Source: Bacillus shivajii
Lineage (GTDB): Bacteria; Bacillota; Bacilli; Bacillales; Salisediminibacteriaceae
Length of the DNA stretch: 64,000 nucleotides
Assembly (NCBI RefSeq): GCF_020519665.1
Contig: NZ_CP084703.1
Span: 372,001 to 436,000 of the forward strand
Reading direction: 5' to 3'
In this document: one piece after another, positions 53,248 through 62,118 of the stretch
Layout of the letters: each line of letters begins with the position of its first letter
Position numbering within the stretch: position 1 is the stretch's first letter
Notes under the pieces: generated by a model
Told to the model about the DNA's origin: nothing
The model's database searches: none
Seen by the model: the letters and a program-made list of their open reading frames with translations, nothing else
Translations under genes and position numbers: made by a program

Positions 53248-54102
53248 ATGAAAGTCGAAGAGTATGAATTAATCATCGCATTATATGAATGCGGGACAAT
53301 CCGTGGGGCTGCTGAATCTCTTTTGATATCACAACCAGCTGTCAGTCAACGGCTCAAGCAAGTAGAAAACGATTGGGGCGTTAATCTATTTATACGAACA
53401 CCGAGAAAATTAGTACCAACGAAGGCTGGAGAAAAGGTATTTGCGCATGCAAAAAAGGTTGTAGAAGAAGAGAAAAATGTTCGTAATGAAATTGAATCGG
53501 AAGAAAAAGAAATTGGTGGTACGCTTTCCCTAGGTGTATCTTCGTTAATAGGTCAATATATTTTGCCACCTATTCTTGAAAAGTACATTGAAAAATATCC
53601 GAAGGTAAAGGTAGAGCTGAAAACAGGTCTAAGTCAGACGATTAAGGAAAATGTTAATCATTATCACCTTACAATTGTTCGTGGAGAGTTTGTACGAGGC
53701 CAGGAGTGTAAGCATCTGTTTTCAGATCAATTATATTTAATTGACCGTGCTGATAAATTTACCTCAAATTGTCCACGTCCTTTTGTAGAGTTTCAAGCTG
53801 ATGATTCGTTAAAGTCTGTTGTGCGAAAGTGGCTCAGTGAACAAAGACATATCAAAGTTGCGCAAACGATTCGAGTCGATCAAATTGAAACGTGTAAGCA
53901 GCTAATGAGAAAAGGGGTGGGGTTGTCAGTTTTGCCGAAAAGTGCCGTTGATGATTTAGGAGATGGATTTGTAAAAGTTCCTCTAGAAGGTACGGGTGAA
54001 CAATTGGTTAGAGAAACGTGGGTATGCTATCAGAACAAAGTAGTGGATCTACCACAAGTCAGAGAGTTTTTAAATGAGTTAAATAGTATGATAAGAAAGT
54101 AG
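53248..54102 (+). CDS. LysR-family transcriptional regulator
   Basis: The 284-residue regulator has an N-terminal winged helix (GTIRGAAESLLISQPAVSQRLKQVE, about 16-40) and a C-terminal effector domain beginning about residue 90 (GGTLSLGVSSLIGQYILP). LysR regulators commonly control a divergent neighbour, here the methyltransferase at 52362-53138 (inference). The effector is unknown. GGTGG precedes the ATG. Confidence 0.93.
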   Translation: MKVEEYELIIALYECGTIRGAAESLLISQPAVSQRLKQVENDWGVNLFIRTPRKLVPTKAGEKVFAHAKKVVEEEKNVRNEIESEEKEIGGTLSLGVSSLIGQYILPPILEKYIEKYPKVKVELKTGLSQTIKENVNHYHLTIVRGEFVRGQECKHLFSDQLYLIDRADKFTSNCPRPFVEFQADDSLKSVVRKWLSEQRHIKVAQTIRVDQIETCKQLMRKGVGLSVLPKSAVDDLGDGFVKVPLEGTGEQLVRETWVCYQNKVVDLPQVREFLNELNSMIRK

Positions 54103-54105
54103 AAA

Positions 54106-54133
54106 GAGGGTGTTCAATTCATTGGACACCCTC
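54106..54133 (+). terminator. Terminator after the LysR gene
   Basis: GAGGGTGTTC (54106-54115) pairs with GGACACCCTC (54124-54133) with one G-U pair. Confidence 0.7.
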
Positions 54134-54192
54134 TCATGTTGAGGCTGACTAAAAAGCAAAGTGCAAGGCACTTATGAGTCATCCTCATTTCT

Positions 54193-54579
54193 TTATTCGT
54201 GGTCTTCTTGGATAATAGCTAAAATTAAAAATAAAATAAAACTAATGGCTAAGATCGTTCCTCCAACAATATACCAAATAAGTTGGATGACATCTGGGAG
54301 TTGAATTGTATTAAGCATGTAGATGTACATACCTGATGTTAAACCAATAGTACCAATAATTGCCGACCAAACATGAAGGGTAGTCAAAAGAGACTTTTTA
54401 GGTTTATAGACTTTGTAAAAGACACTCCATGCAAATAATGATAACCAGCCAACAACTAAAACGTGCGTATGAACCGGGCGTAAGGCGTAAGAACCGGCAC
54501 CAGCCATATGAGAGCCGATAAAAGCTCCGAGAGTAGCGAATATAGCAGAAACAATGAGTAATAGTTTACTATATGACAT
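54193..54579 (-). CDS. Four-helix membrane protein resembling part of haem-copper oxidase subunit I
   Basis: The 128 residues form four membrane helices with GSHMAGAGSYALRPVHTHVLVVGWLS in helix 2. The His pair in a GW context resembles the N-terminal haem-ligand helices of cbb3-type oxidase or NO reductase subunit I, but the protein is far too short to be a catalytic subunit. It could bind haem or be an unrelated assembly factor. The ATG at 54579 follows CGGAGGG. Confidence 0.6.
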   Translation of the reverse strand: MSYSKLLLIVSAIFATLGAFIGSHMAGAGSYALRPVHTHVLVVGWLSLFAWSVFYKVYKPKKSLLTTLHVWSAIIGTIGLTSGMYIYMLNTIQLPDVIQLIWYIVGGTILAISFILFLILAIIQEDHE

Positions 54580-54675
54580 GTTTTTCCCTCCGATTAAACA
54601 ACATGGTTGAGTTGTTAACTTATCACAAAGCCTATGTTGCCCTATTGGGGTAGGGAAGTCAATGGACAATTTGTG

Positions 54676-55443
54676 TCACTTCTGACAAATAATCATCCAT
54701 TCATCGATAGAAAAGGAAACGATGTGTTCATCATACTCTTGGATGTGAAAATAATCTTTTGTTGTTCGATTGGCATTGAGGAAGAAGGCGTTGACATCAT
54801 GAGCAATTTCATCTTTTTCCACCGTTCTCTTCATCCATTCTTTATAATTCAGTTCTTTTTTTCTCGAGTATTCTTCTAGATGTTTAAAGGACGAATTTTG
54901 TAATAGATGCTTCCATTCAGATGTAGGCAAGGCTTTCACATGGCTTGGGTCTCTCATTTTTTCGAAAGTGTTCATGAAGACCTTGAGGTGATCGTTTTCA
55001 GGGGCGACGTTGTCAATTAGACAAAAAAGACCGTCTGGTTTTAGTATCCTATACACTTCTTTTACGAATAAATTCAAATTTGGAAAATGGTGTGCAGCAA
55101 TGCGACAAGTGACGAGATCAAACTGTTCATCTAAAAATGGCATGCTTTCTGCATCCGCGATAACGTAGTCGATATTTTTAAGTTGCTGTAAATGTTTTGC
55201 TGTGTTTTCTAGCATTTGTTTTGTTAAGTCGGTGGCGAGTACTTGTTGGACGTGTGGGGCTAAATGCTTTGCGACATGTCCACCACCAGTTGCAACATCA
55301 AGAGCTTTCCAATGAGCCTTTGGGGTTACTGAATCGAGAAGTAGTTGTAAGTTGCTTTCATCAGCATGAGTTCGGCTATCGAAATATTTTTGTGCATTCT
55401 TTGAAAATGTCTCTTTTACCAACTCTTTTGCGCTTCTTTCCAT
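54676..55443 (-). CDS. UbiE-like SAM-dependent methyltransferase
   Basis: The 255-residue protein has motif I LDVATGGGHVAKHLAPHV (about 47-64), ATDLTKQML and ADAESMPFLDEQFDLVTCRIAAHHF, the pattern of Methyltransf_11 enzymes similar to B. subtilis YcgJ. The substrate is unknown. AAGGAGG precedes the ATG. Upstream lies an AT-rich promoter region and a CCAGG palindrome. Confidence 0.88.
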   Translation of the reverse strand: MERSAKELVKETFSKNAQKYFDSRTHADESNLQLLLDSVTPKAHWKALDVATGGGHVAKHLAPHVQQVLATDLTKQMLENTAKHLQQLKNIDYVIADAESMPFLDEQFDLVTCRIAAHHFPNLNLFVKEVYRILKPDGLFCLIDNVAPENDHLKVFMNTFEKMRDPSHVKALPTSEWKHLLQNSSFKHLEEYSRKKELNYKEWMKRTVEKDEIAHDVNAFFLNANRTTKDYFHIQEYDEHIVSFSIDEWMIICQK

Positions 55444-55556
55444 GTTGAAGCCTCCTTTTTAAGAAAAAAGATATGTTTACTAATATCGTATGTAAACAAT
55501 TAACATAAGAAAAATACAAATAAATAATTGTTAAATATAACATTTACTTATATTAC
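55444..55556. other. AT-rich upstream region of the methyltransferase gene
   Basis: It probably holds the minus-strand promoter; no clear -35/-10 pair was identified. Confidence 0.3.
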
Positions 55557-55603
55557 AAACCCAAATAATTCCAGTCGCCAGGAACCTGGAATTATTTGGG
55601 TTT
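55557..55603. repeat. CCAGG palindrome, degenerate centre
   Basis: 18-bp arms, AAACCCAAATAATTCCAG (55557-55574) and the exact complement (55586-55603), around GTCGCCAGGAA-type centre. Here it lies between divergent genes, so it does not act as an ordinary terminator. Confidence 0.8.
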
Positions 55604-55699
55604 GGAGCGTTTGCAAGGTGCTTTGGATACAAAAATATCTCACAAAAAAAGTCCTTTATTCTATATGTAAAAAGTAGGATAATATAATCATAGTAACGG

Positions 55700-55735
55700 T
55701 CGATAATTATCGGGGTTTGTCGATAATTTAATTAT
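55700..55735 (+). promoter_or_regulatory. Tandem operator-like repeats before the GGDEF-EAL gene
   Basis: GTCGATAATT occurs at 55700-55709 and 55720-55729, 20 bp apart. The first is part of a perfect palindrome, CGATAATTATCG (55701-55712). They end about 15 bp before the start codon, in the likely 5' leader or core promoter. Confidence 0.5.
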
Positions 55736-55749
55736 AGGGGTGGGCAGTA

Positions 55750-58044
55750 ATGAAGTTAACGTGGAAAGCATTTGTTGTTATTTTTATATCAATATCGTCT
55801 CTATTACTACTTGTGTACTTCATTATTAATCCACAAATGATGAGGCAATACGAAGAGCTTGAAGAAAGAATGTTATATACAGATATCAATAGAGTAGAAA
55901 GTGCGATTGTAAGAAGGCTACAGGACTTATCGTCTTTTACCCGCGATTGGGGAGTTTGGGATGATTCATATACGTTTTTAAATGGAGAAAATGAGCATTA
56001 TATTCAAAGTAATTGGACGCAAAATACCTTTGAAAATAATGTGATTGATTTCGTATATTATCTCGATAGAGAAGGGGATATCTTTTTTCATGATTATGAC
56101 CGAGAAGCTGAGGGAGTTTCTCTATTAAATCATTTGGATATTGGGAAACACTTTGACAATTTTATCACGCTTAGTAGAGCGCATTACGGAGTCGTTCTCG
56201 TCAACGATCGAGCGATGATGGTAGCATCACACCCAATATATGACTCGTATATGAGTGAAGAACCGAACGGAATTTTGATTGGTGGACGATTATTAAATGA
56301 TGAATTATTAGGTATTATTTCTCAAGATGTTGGATTGACGATCGAGTGGTCCGCGGAAACAGATGACACAGGGGTTGTCCGTAACGTCGTACGGGTTGAT
56401 GGAGATACGATTCGTGGCATGTATGCTTTTCCGTATACAAATACTGGGACGTTAGGTCAGCTTAGTTTTGAAGAAACGCGTGATTTTTATCTACAAGCGC
56501 AAACAAATCAAAGATGGAGACTTTTTGCATATGGTATCTTAACGATTTGTTTTGCGTTATTAACACTTTTTTGGTTAGATCGCCTAATTTTATCTCGTAT
56601 GAAAAGAATCAGTGGAGAAATCCAGCATATAGAAAGCTCGCGTGATGTGACGAAGCGAGTTTCTGCTGAAGGTAATGATGAAATCACGGACGTTGAAGAA
56701 GGAATTAATCGAATGCTAATCGCTTTATCTGATAAGCAGCAAGAAATAAAAATGATGGCTGAACAGGATCGCTTAACAGGCTATTTAAATCGACATGCAT
56801 TTACGGTAAAAGTGAATGATTACTTAAAAAACAATCGTCATGAGAAAGTGTATCTTTTGTTTTTAGATATTGATTTGTTTAAACGGATCAATGATACGTT
56901 TGGTCACCATGCTGGAGATAAGGTTTTACGGCAAATTACTACACGGATCTCAGAGTGTGTAGGAGAAGGGGCCATTATTGGGCGCTGGGGCGGGGATGAA
57001 TTAGTCCTTTTAATCAGCCAATGCAAAGATGAAGAACTGAATGCTTTTATTCAAAAATTGTTACTAGCTATCGCTCAGCCGTTAAAGGTTAATAAGATGA
57101 AATTTAATGTTACATCAAGTATTGGTGTTAGTGTGTATCCTGATGATGGGCAGTCAGCCGAAGAACTTATTCAGCTAGCGGATATAGCGATGTACGAAGC
57201 GAAACGCCGTGGTAAAAACCGATACTATTACTATGATGAAGTTCAAAACAAAGAATTTTACAATCATTATGTTGTTTTGGAAAGTGACCTCCAAAAAGCA
57301 TTAGGAAATGGTGAGCTAGAGGTTTATTATCAACCGATTATTAATAGTGATGCAGGTGAGGTAAGTTCTTTAGAAGCTTTATTACGATGGAATCATCCTG
57401 ATCGTGGATTAATCCTACCGAATCACTTTATCCCAATTGCTGAAGAAAATGGGATGATGCAAAAGATTGGTGAATGGGTGTTAGAGCAAGGAGTCAAGGA
57501 TGTAAAGGAGTGGCATGAGGCAGGATATAGCGATTTGTCACTCTCAATAAATGTTTCGAAAACACAACTTATGGATCGTAGCTTGATTGAAAAAGTAAAA
57601 GAAGTGATTAATGAGGGGTATCCACCTCATTTACTTGAAATGGAAATCACTGAGAGTGATGTGACAGCCTATGTTGAAAAAGTACAGGACTTTGCTAATG
57701 AACTAAAACAGCTTCATGTGAGGGTTTCATTAGATGATTTTGGTACAGGTGTCTCTTCAATGAAGTATTTAAAAGACATTAAAGTAGACAGGTTAAAAAT
57801 TGATCGACACTTTTTAAAAAGTATTCCGACCGATACTTTTGATAAAGCGTTGTTATCTGGGATGTTCAAACTATGTGAAAACTTGAAGATTGAAGTTGTT
57901 ACAGAAGGTATTGAAACGACAGAGCAATATGAATACCTTTATAACTTGTATCGACCAAGAATGCAAGGGTTCCTATTTAGTCCACCAGTAAAGAAAGAAC
58001 AAATTAGCAAAATGCTAGAGAACGGTATATTAGATAAAGAATGA
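55750..58044 (+). CDS. CHASE4-HAMP-GGDEF-EAL c-di-GMP protein
   Basis: The 764-residue membrane protein has a helix (about 7-26), an extracellular CHASE4-like sensor (about 40-250, with FTRDWGVWDDSY), a second helix (about 260-280), HAMP, GGDEF and EAL domains. The GGDEF site reads GGDEL (about 413-417), a variant that can be active, and the I-site is missing (GEGA in place of RxxD). The EAL domain keeps EALLRW (about 541), NVS, DDFGTG, DRLKID, EGIET and QGFLFSPP, so phosphodiesterase activity is expected. It may make or degrade c-di-GMP in response to an external signal. Confidence 0.93.
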   Translation: MKLTWKAFVVIFISISSLLLLVYFIINPQMMRQYEELEERMLYTDINRVESAIVRRLQDLSSFTRDWGVWDDSYTFLNGENEHYIQSNWTQNTFENNVIDFVYYLDREGDIFFHDYDREAEGVSLLNHLDIGKHFDNFITLSRAHYGVVLVNDRAMMVASHPIYDSYMSEEPNGILIGGRLLNDELLGIISQDVGLTIEWSAETDDTGVVRNVVRVDGDTIRGMYAFPYTNTGTLGQLSFEETRDFYLQAQTNQRWRLFAYGILTICFALLTLFWLDRLILSRMKRISGEIQHIESSRDVTKRVSAEGNDEITDVEEGINRMLIALSDKQQEIKMMAEQDRLTGYLNRHAFTVKVNDYLKNNRHEKVYLLFLDIDLFKRINDTFGHHAGDKVLRQITTRISECVGEGAIIGRWGGDELVLLISQCKDEELNAFIQKLLLAIAQPLKVNKMKFNVTSSIGVSVYPDDGQSAEELIQLADIAMYEAKRRGKNRYYYYDEVQNKEFYNHYVVLESDLQKALGNGELEVYYQPIINSDAGEVSSLEALLRWNHPDRGLILPNHFIPIAEENGMMQKIGEWVLEQGVKDVKEWHEAGYSDLSLSINVSKTQLMDRSLIEKVKEVINEGYPPHLLEMEITESDVTAYVEKVQDFANELKQLHVRVSLDDFGTGVSSMKYLKDIKVDRLKIDRHFLKSIPTDTFDKALLSGMFKLCENLKIEVVTEGIETTEQYEYLYNLYRPRMQGFLFSPPVKKEQISKMLENGILDKE

Positions 58045-58049
58045 AAGGA

Positions 58050-58090
58050 AAGCCCTCGTGTCACAAAGACATGAGGGCTTCTTGTCTTTT
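58050..58090 (+). terminator. Terminator after the GGDEF-EAL gene
   Basis: AAGCCCTCGTGTC (58050-58062) pairs with GACATGAGGGCTT (58068-58080) with one mismatch, then TTGTCTTTTT. Confidence 0.85.
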
Positions 58091-58113
58091 TAACCCGTGC
58101 TAGGAGACTGGTA

Positions 58114-58148
58114 ATTTATTTCCGGGTGCCTGGCACGTGGGAAGAAAT
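58114..58148. repeat. CCAGG palindrome, diverged copy
   Basis: TTTCCGGGTGCC and GGCACGTGGGAA around T58131 retain the layout of the family with several mismatches between arms. Confidence 0.6.
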
Positions 58149-58225
58149 GGAATAATTTACGCTTTGGATGGGCATCGTTTTTATAGTAGGGTGTTTTTTT
58201 ATTTATTTGGGAAGGGGTTAAGTGT

Positions 58226-59455
58226 ATGAAGCCTTTGCTACAAGTTTTTTCTGAAGTTGCTCCATTGAAGAAGGTACTACTAAAAAGGCCAGGACTAGAG
58301 TCGATCCATTTAACACCTCAAACGATGCATAGGTTGTTGTTTGATGCAGTCCCTTTTTTAGAGGGAATGCAAAGTGAACATGATATTTTCGCTGATACTT
58401 TAAAAAATGAAGGGATCGAGGTTGTCTATTTAGATGATTTACTAATAGAAACGTTTAAAAATCAAAAGGTGAAAGAAAAGTTTTTGCAGGATTTTGTTAA
58501 AGAAAGTAAGTTAAAGTTAGGGTCCCCGAAACAAGAAATCATTCAATATTTACTATCACTTTCGGATGCAGACTTCGTTTGGAAAATAGCAGCTGGGATT
58601 CCGAAAACAGAAGTGAGGAAATTTTCGAATGCGGACCTTTACAAGATGATGGGAGACCGTCAACCATTTTATTTGGATCCGTTACCTAGCCTTTATTTTA
58701 CAAGAGACCCTGCGTCTGTGATTGGAAATGGTTTATCTGTAAATCGAATGTATGAAAATGCGAGAACACGTGAATCTTTGTTATTTGAATATATTGCAAA
58801 CTATCATCCGGATTTTCAACAGTGTGACATTCAAAAGTACTATGGTCCTTTAGGTGCTCATCCTCTTGAAGGGGGAGACCAACTTGTTTTGAATGAAGAA
58901 ACAGTTCTTGTTGGAGTGAGTGAACGGACGAAACGTAAAGGTGTGGAACAGTTTGCGGAGGCACTACTAACTTCAGCGAATACGTTCCAAAAAGTAGTCG
59001 TTATGGAAATTCCAGAAAAGCGAGCGTATGTACATATTGATACGGTGTTCACAATGATAGACTATGACAAATTTGTTGTTTATCCTGAACTTTTCAATGA
59101 AACGAAAGATATGAAAGTGGATGTGATTGAAAGGCATGAAGGAGATTCCACTCATTGTCATAAAGGGGTAAATTTAATTAAAGTATTAAAGGAATCACTG
59201 AAATTGGATCGTATTTCTTTTCTTCCATGTGGAAAGGGGGATGTCATCGCTTCACCTAGAGAACAATGGAATGGTGCTACAAATGTATTGACGATTGCTC
59301 CTGGAGTGGTGGTTGCTTATGACCGTAACGAACATACGAATAAAGTGCTGAAAGACAATGGGCTAACGGTAATTGAGATTCCGAGTTCAGAACTTGCAAG
59401 AGGTCGGGGGGGACCTCGTTGTATGAGTAAGCCACTCGTGCGTGAGATAAAGTAA
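58226..59455 (+). CDS. arcA: Arginine deiminase
   Basis: The 409-residue enzyme has the active-site segments YFTRDPASV, LEGGDQLVL, HIDTVFTM and the nucleophile in GGPRCMSKP (C about 399). It hydrolyses arginine to citrulline and ammonia, the first step of the arginine deiminase pathway, which yields ATP and raises pH. No arcB, arcC or arcD is adjacent, so either those genes are elsewhere or the enzyme serves another purpose. AAGGGG precedes the ATG. Confidence 0.95.
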   Translation: MKPLLQVFSEVAPLKKVLLKRPGLESIHLTPQTMHRLLFDAVPFLEGMQSEHDIFADTLKNEGIEVVYLDDLLIETFKNQKVKEKFLQDFVKESKLKLGSPKQEIIQYLLSLSDADFVWKIAAGIPKTEVRKFSNADLYKMMGDRQPFYLDPLPSLYFTRDPASVIGNGLSVNRMYENARTRESLLFEYIANYHPDFQQCDIQKYYGPLGAHPLEGGDQLVLNEETVLVGVSERTKRKGVEQFAEALLTSANTFQKVVVMEIPEKRAYVHIDTVFTMIDYDKFVVYPELFNETKDMKVDVIERHEGDSTHCHKGVNLIKVLKESLKLDRISFLPCGKGDVIASPREQWNGATNVLTIAPGVVVAYDRNEHTNKVLKDNGLTVIEIPSSELARGRGGPRCMSKPLVREIK

Positions 59456-59502
59456 ATCCAAAAAAATTCCAGGTGCCTGGCACCTGGAATTTTTTTGGAT
59501 TT
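59454..59502. repeat. CCAGG palindrome, 49 bp perfect, bidirectional terminator
   Basis: 24-bp perfectly complementary arms (59454-59477 and 59479-59502) around T59478, including A7/T7 tracts. It overlaps the arcA stop codon and ends 5 bp before the mgtE stop, so it serves both converging genes. Confidence 0.95.
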
Positions 59503-59506
59503 TCAT

Positions 59507-60868
59507 TTATAAATATTGAAGTAACGATGTTGCGATCGTGAAGTAAATTAATAATCCTAGAATATCGTTTACTGTTGTAATGAATGGACCCGATGCAATC
59601 GCAGGGTCAAGCTTTAATTTATTAATGGCAACTGGTACTACAGCGCCTATAATTGTTGCGATGCTTAATGTTAAGAAAAGTGATATCCCAACAATAAACG
59701 CTAACAAGTAACTACCATATAAGAACGGAACGACTATCATAAGAACTACCGCACAGATTAATCCGAGCATAAGTCCTGTTCCAAACTCTCGACGTATCGT
59801 GTTCACTAATCCTTTCTTTTCGAAAGATCCAGTAGCTAAAGAACGAACCATTACGGCAAGTGATTGAGTCCCAGTATTACCAGCAGAGTCCATAATAAGT
59901 GGGATGAATACTGCCAGTAACACAATCTCTTCTAACGTTTCTTCGAACTGTCCGATAACACCGGCTGTGATAAGTCCGAAGAACATTAATAAAATGATCC
60001 AAGGTGAACGTTTTTTCGCAGCTGAAAACGCACTAATATTTACATCTGTCGCCCCTCTTGAAGCAGCAAAGTCTCCAAAGTCTTCTGTAGCCTCTTCTTC
60101 AATGACATCTAAAATATCATCGACCGTAATAATACCAACAAGCTTATTTTGCGATGTTACAACGGGAACAGCTAAGAAGTCATATTTTTTAATGAGATTT
60201 GCAACTTCTTCTTGGTCATCACTCGTTCTTACAGATACGACACGAGAGCTCATGACGTCCTCAACTTTTTTATCCGGATTAGCAATAATTAAATCTCTTA
60301 ATGATACAACGCCAGCTAATTCATGTTTTTCATTGATAACGTATAAGTAATAAATGGTTTCAGCGTCAGGACCTTCGTTACGAAGAAGGTCAATGACATC
60401 ACGGACTGGAGAAGCAGCACGGATATTAATGAATTCCTTTGTCATAATGGCTCCGGCTGTTTCTTCCTCATAAGCTAGTAATTCTTTAATATCTTTGGCG
60501 TCTTCGTCCTCTAAACCGTCAATGATCTTGTTTGCTCGAGATTCTTGAATTTCACTTAAAAAGTCAACAACATCATCGGCAGACATATGAGAGATCATAT
60601 CTTGAGCGTAGCTTTCATGCAACTCTTGCATAATCTTGTTTTGATCTTCTAACTCTAACTCTTGGAAAATAGCTGCGAATTCTTCTGAAGAAAGATATTC
60701 ATATACTTTCGCACGTTGTTCTTTCGTTAACTGTAAGAAAAAATCTAATTGATCTTGTGGGTGAAGTTCTAAAAATAATTCGCGATATTGCTCAATCTCA
60801 CTTGCGTTTAAAGCGTGTAATACTGATTGAGCATATTGCTCGCGATTTTGGTCAGTTAATTTAACCAT
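59507..60868 (-). CDS. mgtE: Mg2+ transporter MgtE
   Basis: The 453-residue protein has the N domain of helical repeats (about 1-130), two CBS domains (about 135-260) and five membrane helices with AVFIPLIMDSAGNTGTQSLAVMVR, the conserved pore segment. It is a Mg2+ channel gated by cytoplasmic Mg2+ through the N and CBS domains. AAGGAGG precedes the ATG and overlaps the stop of an apparent 35-codon leader ORF. An M-box riboswitch with terminator lies upstream. Confidence 0.96.
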   Translation of the reverse strand: MVKLTDQNREQYAQSVLHALNASEIEQYRELFLELHPQDQLDFFLQLTKEQRAKVYEYLSSEEFAAIFQELELEDQNKIMQELHESYAQDMISHMSADDVVDFLSEIQESRANKIIDGLEDEDAKDIKELLAYEEETAGAIMTKEFINIRAASPVRDVIDLLRNEGPDAETIYYLYVINEKHELAGVVSLRDLIIANPDKKVEDVMSSRVVSVRTSDDQEEVANLIKKYDFLAVPVVTSQNKLVGIITVDDILDVIEEEATEDFGDFAASRGATDVNISAFSAAKKRSPWIILLMFFGLITAGVIGQFEETLEEIVLLAVFIPLIMDSAGNTGTQSLAVMVRSLATGSFEKKGLVNTIRREFGTGLMLGLICAVVLMIVVPFLYGSYLLAFIVGISLFLTLSIATIIGAVVPVAINKLKLDPAIASGPFITTVNDILGLLIYFTIATSLLQYL

Positions 60869-60881
60869 GTTGACAGCCTCC

Positions 60882-60989
60882 TTATAACAAGGCCGTCTTC
60901 AGATGTGAAATGGCCTTGTTTATTCTTTTTGTGGTTCTTTTTGATAAACGTTGATACATGCACCTATAATAATCGGGCACAGGGTCCAT
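60882..60989 (-). CDS. Putative 35-residue leader peptide upstream of mgtE
   Basis: The ATG at 60989 follows GAGGTGG by 6 nt. The frame encodes a basic peptide (MDPVPDYYRCMYQRLSKR, then a Lys/Arg/Thr-rich run ending in KTALL) and its TAA merges into TAAGGAGG, the mgtE ribosome site, a layout that would couple translation. A hairpin AACAAGGCC/GGCCTTGTT (60886-60894, 60912-60920) covers its last codons. It sits between the M-box terminator and mgtE. No homologue is known to me; it could be fortuitous. Confidence 0.45.
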   Translation of the reverse strand: MDPVPDYYRCMYQRLSKRTTKRINKAISHLKTALL

Positions 60990-61022
60990 TCCACACCACC
61001 TCTTTCTTTGCGAATAATAAAA

Positions 61023-61048
61023 AAACACCTTCACGAATGAAGGTGTTT
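61023..61048 (-). terminator. Terminator of the M-box expression platform
   Basis: AAACACCTTC (61023-61032) pairs with GAAGGTGTTT (61039-61048); on the minus strand a run of T follows. It would stop transcription when Mg2+ is bound to the M-box. Confidence 0.9.
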
Positions 61049-61083
61049 ACATGCATCACAAAATAAACCATGATTGTTCATCA

Positions 61084-61243
61084 CGTCCTCCATTCGTAGA
61101 GCTTTAGCACTGCACGGCATAGGACGATATCCAGCTACATTAGAATACACCTTAAGTCGATGAATCCAGTTGACCCATTGGCGTCTTTGGACGTTTTTGG
61201 GCAGTAGCATATCTCCGTACAGGAGCCTCACCTAACGAGGGAT
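61084..61243 (-). ncRNA. M-box (ykoK leader) Mg2+ riboswitch
   Basis: On the minus strand the sequence follows the M-box consensus closely: CGTTAGGTGAGGCTCCTG, GGAGATATGCTACTGCCC, AACGTCCAAAGACGCCAATG, GGGTCAACTGG, TCCTATGCCGTGCAGTGC and TAAAGCTCTACGA, in that order. M-boxes fold around Mg2+ and turn off downstream transport genes. The distance to the terminator at 61023-61048 is about 35 nt, right for a transcriptional off-switch acting on mgtE. Confidence 0.95.
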
Positions 61244-61420
61244 TTAATTTTCACATCTGTAATCGTAAAAGAGATAAGGTGTTCTGTCAATATATATTTT
61301 CATATATAACAGAAAAACATAATTTAATAATTCTTATAAAAATAGTCGGAAATGGTTCCTCATTACGATCTAATCACTTATAATAGAAGTAATAACAATT
61401 TCGGAACGGGGGCGAAATAG

Positions 61421-61750
61421 GTGAAACGTATTTTCTTATTGAGTGGCTTCGTCATCATTCTTATTTCATCTTTCACCTTATATTTAATGCTTGCTGGTAC
61501 ATCTGAAGCAGAAAAAGCAGCAGCTAACTTCGCTAAAGAATATGTTGAAGAAGAATACCAAGTAACGACAGAACAGATAGATGTAACAGACGTCATTTAT
61601 TCTGAGGCAGAGGATCGTTATGCAGTTTCTTTACAACATGAGGAGACGGATTACGAATTTGCATTACGACTCGACGAAGATCAAGATCTTTCCTTTATTT
61701 TAGATGTTACGGGACAATTCGATAAGTTTGGCCTTGCATATTGTCATTAA
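61421..61750 (+). CDS. Small membrane-anchored extracellular protein
   Basis: The 109 residues comprise an N-terminal helix (about 4-25) and an acidic extracellular part with YVEEEYQVTTEQIDV and YEFALRLDEDQDL, a pattern like small PepSY- or YpmB-like folds, though I cannot assign a family. The start is GTG, about 8 nt after GGGGG, so the ribosome site is weak. The acidity suits an external protein of a haloalkaliphile. A strong terminator follows. Confidence 0.6.
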   Translation: MKRIFLLSGFVIILISSFTLYLMLAGTSEAEKAAANFAKEYVEEEYQVTTEQIDVTDVIYSEAEDRYAVSLQHEETDYEFALRLDEDQDLSFILDVTGQFDKFGLAYCH

Positions 61751-61755
61751 GTGAC

Positions 61756-61788
61756 CAGCAGTGAATTTAGATCACTGCTGTTTTTTTT
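61756..61788 (+). terminator. Terminator after the small anchored protein
   Basis: CAGCAGTGA (61756-61764) pairs with TCACTGCTG (61772-61780), then T8. Confidence 0.95.
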
Positions 61789-62118
61789 GCATTTTGAGAA
61801 AGGGTATATGAGCAAAACTTTAAAGTGTAAAGTATAAGTCAACGAAGCCTCTGTTTGCGTAAGGCCCCCATAAATCGGCGAGATTCTTTTATTAGTAGAT
61901 TAATAATCAAAGATGTAGCCAACTCGAACAGCTAAAATCTTTTATGATGATACTAAAATTCTCAAGTGTTCCTTTTAAGAACTTGGAGATAGTTGAAGTT
62001 TTGGTAATTAATTCGTCAATCGAAATGTTAGCTACCTAAAAAATATTATCATTTTTTAACAAAAAATCATACGAATCTGTTATAATGTCCAAAGATATTT
62101 AATTAGGGAGCTAATGAA
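61789..62118. other. AT-rich region upstream of marR
   Basis: TATAAT at 62081-62086, 33 bp before the marR start, is the likely -10; the best -35 (TTAACA, 62056-62061) gives a 19-bp spacer. No gene or clear dyad operator was found in the rest. Confidence 0.4.
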
